From an uncultured bacterium (GTDB taxonomy: Bacteria; Patescibacteriota; Minisyncoccia; Phycocordibacterales; CAIRYW01), in assembly GCA_903882905.1 (NCBI GenBank), contig CAIRYW010000021.1:1-47949 (forward strand): DNA of 47,949 nt, written 5' to 3'. Position 1 is the first letter of the stretch. Each line of letters opens with the position of its first letter. Below the pieces are notes generated by a model, which saw nothing but the letters and a program-made list of their open reading frames with translations, ran no database searches and had not been told where the DNA came from. The position numbers and the translations under genes were made by a program. Of the stretch, positions 43,825 to 47,949 are shown piece by piece.

Positions 43825-44619
43825 ATGAATTCACATTTATTAAAGCGCTTGGTGATTGTTATTGGTTACATTTTGTTATTTTCAGCTATTGGCTGGCTAA
43901 TTCATTTTTTGATTACGCCAAAAGAATCTTGCTTTGATGGAAAAAAGAATCAAAGTGAAACCGAGGTTGATTGTGGTGGAGTTTGTAGTCCGTGCAAAGT
44001 CACTTATGTTGGAAAAGATTTGGTTGTGGGTGAAAAAACTTTTGTGTCTGGGGGTAATAATACCTATGATGCGCTAGTAAGAATCTCAAATCCAAATGAT
44101 TCAATTGGGGTATCTTCTTTCCACTACAAAATAACTCTTGAAGATAGCGCTGGGGCTGCGCTATCAGCAAAAGAAGGGGATGACTATATTCTCCCAGCGG
44201 ATTCAAAATATATTGCTCAGTTAGGACTTAGTATCGCAAATAACGCCATTCCAGTTCAAATTGATTTTGCAATTAGCGATGTGAAATGGAGTCAACTGAC
44301 AAATATTGAAAAACCGCAACTAAATGTTTACAATAAAAAATTCGGACCAGACACTAATGGTGTCGGCAATAGAGCCGAAGGTCTTATTCGGAATGAGAGC
44401 GCCAATGACTTCAAAAAAATCAGCGTGGTGGTTGTACTTAGAGATGAAAAGAATAATGTGCTTGGAGTTAACACTACCCAGAAAGATAATATCAGGGCAA
44501 GACAAGAAAGTGATTTTATTTTGACCTGGCCATACAATTTTCCTGCTCCAGTGCGAGGCATGGAAGTTGACACCCAAACCAATGTTTTTGATAGTCAGAA
44601 TTTTTCAGCCGGAATGTAG
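43825..44619 (+). CDS. Membrane-anchored protein with Cys-rich DCGG motif
   Basis: 264 residues. One N-terminal membrane helix (about 9-30). A short Cys motif follows: CFDGKKNQSETEVDCGGVC and then SPC, a pattern also seen in surface proteins of other CPR and archaea. Two beta-sandwich-like domains come next (about 60-155 and 165-260, FxLYD/CARDB style: NTYDALVRISNPNDSIGVSS, NRAEGLIRNESANDFKKISV). Probably extracellular. Next to rodA, so perhaps envelope-related. Confidence 0.68.
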   Translation: MNSHLLKRLVIVIGYILLFSAIGWLIHFLITPKESCFDGKKNQSETEVDCGGVCSPCKVTYVGKDLVVGEKTFVSGGNNTYDALVRISNPNDSIGVSSFHYKITLEDSAGAALSAKEGDDYILPADSKYIAQLGLSIANNAIPVQIDFAISDVKWSQLTNIEKPQLNVYNKKFGPDTNGVGNRAEGLIRNESANDFKKISVVVVLRDEKNNVLGVNTTQKDNIRARQESDFILTWPYNFPAPVRGMEVDTQTNVFDSQNFSAGM

Positions 44620-44625
44620 GGATAG

Positions 44626-44717
44626 TAACTAGTAATCAGTGACTGGTAATTAGTAACGAAGTAAAATCAGTATTTATTTTTTTTAGTTTCTAATTTCTAG
44701 TTGCTAGTTACTTTTTT
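44626..44717 (+). terminator. Long imperfect hairpin with T-tract before rodA
   Basis: AGTAACTAG (44626-44634) and its decayed repeats pair with CTAGTTGCTAGTTACT (about 44697-44712), followed by TTTTTT. Both arms are built from variants of a short unit. It may terminate the upstream gene or attenuate rodA. Confidence 0.45.
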
Positions 44718-44719
44718 CT

Positions 44720-45832
44720 ATGTTAAACAAATTTTTAAAAACTGATTGGATTTTAATTTGTGCCGCCTTGCTGCTGATGGGGATAAGTATGGCAGTGCTT
44801 TATAGTATCTCAATGTCAACAGCTAATGAAGGCGGTTTGAATATTTTTTGGCGTCAATTTATTTTTTTGGTAATTGGACTTGTGTTTATGTTTGTTTTTT
44901 CCAAGATTAGTTATCAGACTCTCAAGCTTCACAGTAGTGTTATATATTTTTCAACCCTGTTTATTTTGCTGGGTGTGCTCATTTTCGGTCGCACGATTCG
45001 CGGCACAGCTGGTTGGATCGGGGTTGGTTCTTTTCATGTCCAACCGGTTGAAATTGCCAAGTTGTCTTTGATTATTTTTTTGGCCAGTTTTATTTCTCAG
45101 AAAAAAATGGAGTTGGAGGAAACCGGCAGATTGATCGCCTCCCTTGTTTTGGCTGGTTTGATGATATTTTTGGTTGTAAAGCAGCCGGACTTTGGGAGTG
45201 CAATGGTGTTGATTGGCATTTGGCTTGGCACAACTCTGGTTTCTGGGATTAGTCTTAAAAAAATAATAGTTATGATTTTTTTGGGTCTTTCAATTTCTTT
45301 TGTTGGTTGGTTCATTTTAAAACCTTATCAGAAAGATCGCGTTCTTAGTTTGGTTCATCCTGAAAAAATAGATCCACGAGGAGCTGGTTATAATGTCATT
45401 CAAGCTATGATAGCGGTTGGCAGTGGTGGTTTAATGGGTGAGGGAATTGGTCATGGTAGCCAGTCCCAGCTCAATTTTTTGCCAGAAAAACACACTGATT
45501 TTATTTTCGCTTCGATTGCGGAAGAGCTCGGATTGTTCGGTTCACTCTTGGTTATTGGTCTTTATTTGGTGATGTTTTATCGGATGCGGATAATTGCAAT
45601 TAATGCGCCGGACAATTTCAGTTATCTGGTGACGGTGGGAATCATGGTGATGTTTTTTGTTCAAATTCTGGAAAACATCGGTATGAATATTGGCATCATG
45701 CCAGTCACGGGAATTCCTTTGCCATTCTTGAGTTATGGTGGAAGTTCTTTGATTATGGTGCTTGCTAGCGTTGGCATTTTAAATAATATTTATTCGCACC
45801 AAGAAACAAGTGTCAATAGAGAAAATTATTAA
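44720..45832 (+). CDS. rodA: Rod-shape SEDS glycosyltransferase RodA
   Basis: Polymerises lipid II into peptidoglycan for side-wall growth. 370 residues with about ten membrane helices. Signatures: RGTAGWIGVGSFHVQPVEIA, KQPDFGSAMVLIGIW (with the SEDS-conserved Asp region), GEGIGHGSQSQLNFLPEKHT DFIF (conserved loop), and GIPLPFLSYGGSSLI near the end. RodA is favoured over FtsW by length and the QLNFLPEKHTDFIF form. No penicillin-binding protein is adjacent. Confidence 0.9.
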   Translation: MLNKFLKTDWILICAALLLMGISMAVLYSISMSTANEGGLNIFWRQFIFLVIGLVFMFVFSKISYQTLKLHSSVIYFSTLFILLGVLIFGRTIRGTAGWIGVGSFHVQPVEIAKLSLIIFLASFISQKKMELEETGRLIASLVLAGLMIFLVVKQPDFGSAMVLIGIWLGTTLVSGISLKKIIVMIFLGLSISFVGWFILKPYQKDRVLSLVHPEKIDPRGAGYNVIQAMIAVGSGGLMGEGIGHGSQSQLNFLPEKHTDFIFASIAEELGLFGSLLVIGLYLVMFYRMRIIAINAPDNFSYLVTVGIMVMFFVQILENIGMNIGIMPVTGIPLPFLSYGGSSLIMVLASVGILNNIYSHQETSVNRENY

Positions 45833-45910
45833 AAGCTAAAATAAAATTTTTTGCAGTGAAAAAATAAATAGTAAATATCTAGCTAAAAATATTTGGAATA
45901 TTTTTTTACA

Positions 45911-45943
45911 AAAAAACCGCCACGTTATTATTTGGCGGTTTTG
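45911..45943 (+). terminator. rodA terminator
   Basis: AAACCGCC and GGCGGTTT arms separated by about 12 nt, followed by TGTATAATCTTTT. Confidence 0.82.
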
Positions 45944-45980
45944 TATAATCTTTTCATGATAATTTTTTGTAGCACAAAGG

Positions 45981-46019
45981 AAAAAGACCATCAAATCCAT
46001 AATAGCATTTGATGGTCTT
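45981..46019 (-). terminator. Terminator of the retropepsin-like gene
   Basis: AAGACCATCAAAT (45984-45996) pairs with ATTTGATGGTCTT (46007-46019). On the - strand it is followed by TTTCC. Confidence 0.8.
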
Positions 46020-46026
46020 CCTTTTT

Positions 46027-46574
46027 TCAGTTTTTCACGACTTCCTTTTCTGTCATGTATTTGAAGTAACCAATTTCCCTCAGAAGCTGAGATCCAATGA
46101 TTGAGTTGCTACCATTTGGTTTTACGATTATAATTATTTGCCTTTTTTTATTGTTAATACAAACTTCAGCCGAAGCTTGTCCTAAGGAGGATTCTCTCCC
46201 ATTAAAACCAATGGCAGATATTTTCTCTTTGACAATTTCAAATCTGAACATTTCTATTAAATTTTCATTTAGGACAAAATCGACTGCACATCCGCTATCG
46301 CACATGGCATCAATATGCGCTATCCTTTCTTCTCCTTTAGTGTTCGTAGAATTAATTTTTAATTTAGCAAATGTTACACCATTTCTCTCAAAATATCCCT
46401 CAACACTTATTTCAAGTTTTTGCCAATATGAAATAAGAGGAGTGGATGGTGGCCTTGTGCTCATGAAATCAGGCACTAGAGTCCTTTCATAACCAGCCAT
46501 TACCGGCCTAGAGAAAGACATTGTTGTAACGAGGACAACAAGCAAGGATAGTGCAATAGCGTAAGCTTTTTCAT
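46027..46574 (-). pseudogene. Secreted retropepsin-like aspartyl protease, signal peptide out of frame
   Basis: The main frame (46027-46545, about 170 residues) has the retropepsin pattern: IDAMCDSGCAVDFVL (Asp-Ser-Gly), a central beta region, and the hydrophobic-hydrophobic-Gly signature SIIGSQLLREI. It opens only at TTG. Upstream are a promoter (TTGACA-N17-TAAACA on the - strand, 46629-46657), a good ribosome site (AAGGA) and ATG at 46572-46574. This ATG is followed by five A, so the frame reads MKKLTLLHY. Six A would give MKKAYAIALSLLVVL joined to the protease frame, a perfect Sec signal. So there is either a 1-nt deletion, a sequencing error, or slippage-controlled expression. Frame integrity otherwise is good. 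Confidence 0.55.
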
Positions 46575-46868
46575 GGGTATGTTTCCTTTTTTAGAAATTG
46601 TAAGAACTGCAAAACTCTAACTGAATTATGTTTAGCATGTTTTAATAATTTTGTCAAGGGTAACGTAATGAATAATGTCAAAAATATGCGCAGTAGTATT
46701 AATCAGTTTAGATTTGACATTTGCCTTGATTGCTGCTATTCTATTGAGAGTTAATAAGCATAAAACATAAAACATACAACATATAACAAATAGCTTAAAT
46801 ACGCGAAACTTGCCATTTGATTCGTGACACTAATGCTATATGCTACATGGTTTATGTTCCATGACTAA
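46546..46868. other. Divergent promoter region and imperfect hairpin before rplY
   Basis: Besides the start region of the retropepsin-like gene, this gap holds its - strand promoter, the rplY promoter, and a long imperfect inverted repeat. In that repeat AACATA-type units at about 46756-46792 are complementary to about 46833-46862 (TGCTATATGCTACATGG region). No additional gene is seen. Confidence 0.45.
46714..46742 (+). promoter_or_regulatory. rplY promoter
   Basis: TTGACA (46714-46719), a 17-bp spacer and TATTCT (46737-46742). Confidence 0.6.
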
Positions 46869-47528
46869 ATGAGTAAGAATATAACGCTTAAAGCGGAAGT
46901 TAGAGATATTGTTGGAAAAAAAGTTGCCAAATTCAGAAAGGAAAATAAAATTCCTGCTGTGATGTATGGCAACAAAATTGCTTGTCAAAATCTGTGGCTC
47001 AATGATCTCGATTTTTCACGTGTTTTCAGTAAGGCAGGTGAAAGCGCTTTGGTTGAATTGGAAGTTGGCAAAGAAAAACACAGTGTTTTGATTCATGAAT
47101 TGCAACATGATCATCGAAGCGGGAAAGTTTCTCACGTGGATTTTTTCCAAGTGAATATGAAAGAAGAAGTGGAAACTGAAATTCCATTGGAATTTGTGGG
47201 TGAATCTGCTGCTGTCAAAGCGCATGGCGGAGTTTTGATCAAAAATATCGATGCCGTCTCTGTGAAATGTTTGCCAGCCAATCTTCCAGAAAAATTTGTG
47301 ATTGATTTGTCAAAGCTTGAAACTTTTGAGGATCACATCACGGTTGCGGATTTGAAAATTTCTGATTTGGTTGAAATTTTACTTGAAGATGAAACCGTGA
47401 TTGCTTTAGTGGCGGCTCCTCGCACTGAATCTGAAATGGAAGGACTCACTCAGAAAGTTGAAGAAGATGTAACTAAAGTTGCGGGAGTTGTGAAAGAAGT
47501 AAAACCGGTTGAGGAAAAGAAAAAATAA
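46869..47528 (+). CDS. rplY: 50S ribosomal protein L25 (general stress protein Ctc type)
   Basis: 219 residues, the long Ctc form. The N-terminal 5S-rRNA-binding domain (1-95: ITLKAEVRDIVGKKVAKFRK, VLIHELQHDHRSGKVSHVDF) is followed by the beta-rich TL5 C-terminal domain (about 96-185: VNMKEEVETEIPLEFVGESA, VKCLPANLPEKFVIDLSKLE). The tail is Lys/Glu-rich. It binds 5S rRNA, which is also encoded in this window. Confidence 0.94.
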   Translation: MSKNITLKAEVRDIVGKKVAKFRKENKIPAVMYGNKIACQNLWLNDLDFSRVFSKAGESALVELEVGKEKHSVLIHELQHDHRSGKVSHVDFFQVNMKEEVETEIPLEFVGESAAVKAHGGVLIKNIDAVSVKCLPANLPEKFVIDLSKLETFEDHITVADLKISDLVEILLEDETVIALVAAPRTESEMEGLTQKVEEDVTKVAGVVKEVKPVEEKKK

Positions 47529-47550
47529 GAGATTTTTTAGGGAATATTTT

Positions 47551-47585
47551 AAAAGACGAGGAATTTATTTTCTCGTTTTTTATTT
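47551..47585 (+). terminator. rplY terminator
   Basis: AAGACGAG and CTCGTTTT arms with an AT-rich loop (GAATTTATTTT), then TTTATTTTCC. Confidence 0.78.
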
Positions 47586-47629
47586 TCCAAAAAATAAAAG
47601 AGGCTGTGTATAACTTTATTTATTTTTTG

Positions 47630-47638
47630 TGGTATAAT
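47630..47638 (+). promoter_or_regulatory. Extended -10 promoter of the last gene
   Basis: TGGTATAAT (TGn plus TATAAT, hexamer 47633-47638). No good -35. About 90 nt before the start codon at 47730, with a small hairpin (AGCTTT / AAAGCT) between. Confidence 0.5.
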
Positions 47639-47729
47639 TCAAACATCATTAAATTAAAACTAACTTTTAACAAAACCAAACCAACCAACCCCTAGCTTTC
47701 AAAAAAGCTCTGGGAAGGTCAAAAGAAAC

Positions 47730-47949
47730 ATGAATCAAAAAACAAAAGTAATTGCTTTAATCGCAGTTGTCGTAGTCATCATTATCTTAGGCGCTATCTT
47801 GCTTAAGTCTAATCAACCAGCAGCCGTAACTACTGCTCAAATTCCACCGCAAGTAATCGAAGGTCAATTTGTTTCTGCTAATGAAAAACAAATCTACGTC
47901 AAACTGGCTGATGGTAAAGGAGCTGCTATCAACATCTCAGCTACCACCC
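47730..47949 (+). CDS. N-terminus of a membrane-anchored or secreted protein (cut by window end)
   Basis: 73 codons are visible, starting MNQKTKVIALIAVVVVIIIL. One hydrophobic helix (about 6-25), then KSNQPAAVTT and a short beta-like stretch (VIEGQFVSANEKQIYVKLAD). Too short to assign. The C-terminus is outside the window. Confidence 0.7.
   Translation, partial: MNQKTKVIALIAVVVVIIILGAILLKSNQPAAVTTAQIPPQVIEGQFVSANEKQIYVKLADGKGAAINISATT

Overview
The window is a gene-dense, AT-rich bacterial chromosome segment. It most likely comes from a Candidate Phyla Radiation / Patescibacteria genome of Parcubacteria type; this is inferred from gene content and style, not from a database search. The evidence is: short intergenic gaps, few strong Shine-Dalgarno sites, abundant Ser/Thr-rich surface proteins carrying peptidoglycan-binding, PKD and lamin-tail-like domains, a GIY-YIG mini-gene, a 23S rRNA with an expanded helix and no adjacent 16S, and no biosynthetic genes. 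TGA serves as an ordinary stop, so the code-25 lineages (SR1/Gracilibacteria) are excluded.

Layout. 1-900: an incoming terminator, a small repeat-containing secreted ORFan and a structured leader. 895-13163: mostly + strand housekeeping genes: ileS with a histidine-phosphatase domain inserted, recO, a surface protein, glyS, an M16 protease, an AI-2E family membrane protein, metG and tatD. 13325-15478: rpsF-ssb-unknown-rpsR, then efp. 15862-20407 (- strand): a small unknown gene, recA, a membrane-anchored Ig-like protein, ftsK, and a GIY-YIG gene bounded by 22-bp inverted repeats. 20619-32965: envelope and accessory region with a winged-helix protein, an S-layer-like protein behind two promoters and a roughly 500-nt leader, a beta-lactamase-fold hydrolase, Ig/PKD proteins, a beta-helix plus LCAT-type lipase protein, and a REP-associated tyrosine transposase (RAYT). 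33076-34446: a LexA repressor next to a small gene whose promoter carries a GAAC-N4-GTTC SOS-type operator, then a LapA-like protein. 34579-39676: an aldo-keto reductase, rplJ-rplL, an HTH-nucleotidyltransferase protein, an MscS-related membrane protein and several ORFans. 39706-43700: a consensus promoter, an attenuator-like leader, and 23S and 5S rRNA. 43825 to the end: a surface protein, rodA, a retropepsin-like protein, rplY and a truncated membrane protein.

The most notable system is a family of nine dispersed intergenic repeats. Each combines a perfect 9-bp DnaA-box sequence (TTATCCACA) with a conserved half-palindromic core (AGGTCGGTCCTTGGG or a close variant). Three of the nine flank the RAYT gene in inverted orientation, and one supplies the RAYT stop codon. 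This looks like a REP/RAYT system whose mobile repeat disperses DnaA-box sequences. Other notable items are the IleRS-histidine phosphatase fusion, the LexA-box small gene, the GIY-YIG gene in a perfect inverted-repeat frame, two identical-stem 40-nt palindromes, and a retropepsin-like gene with an apparent 1-nt deletion in its signal-peptide homopolymer.
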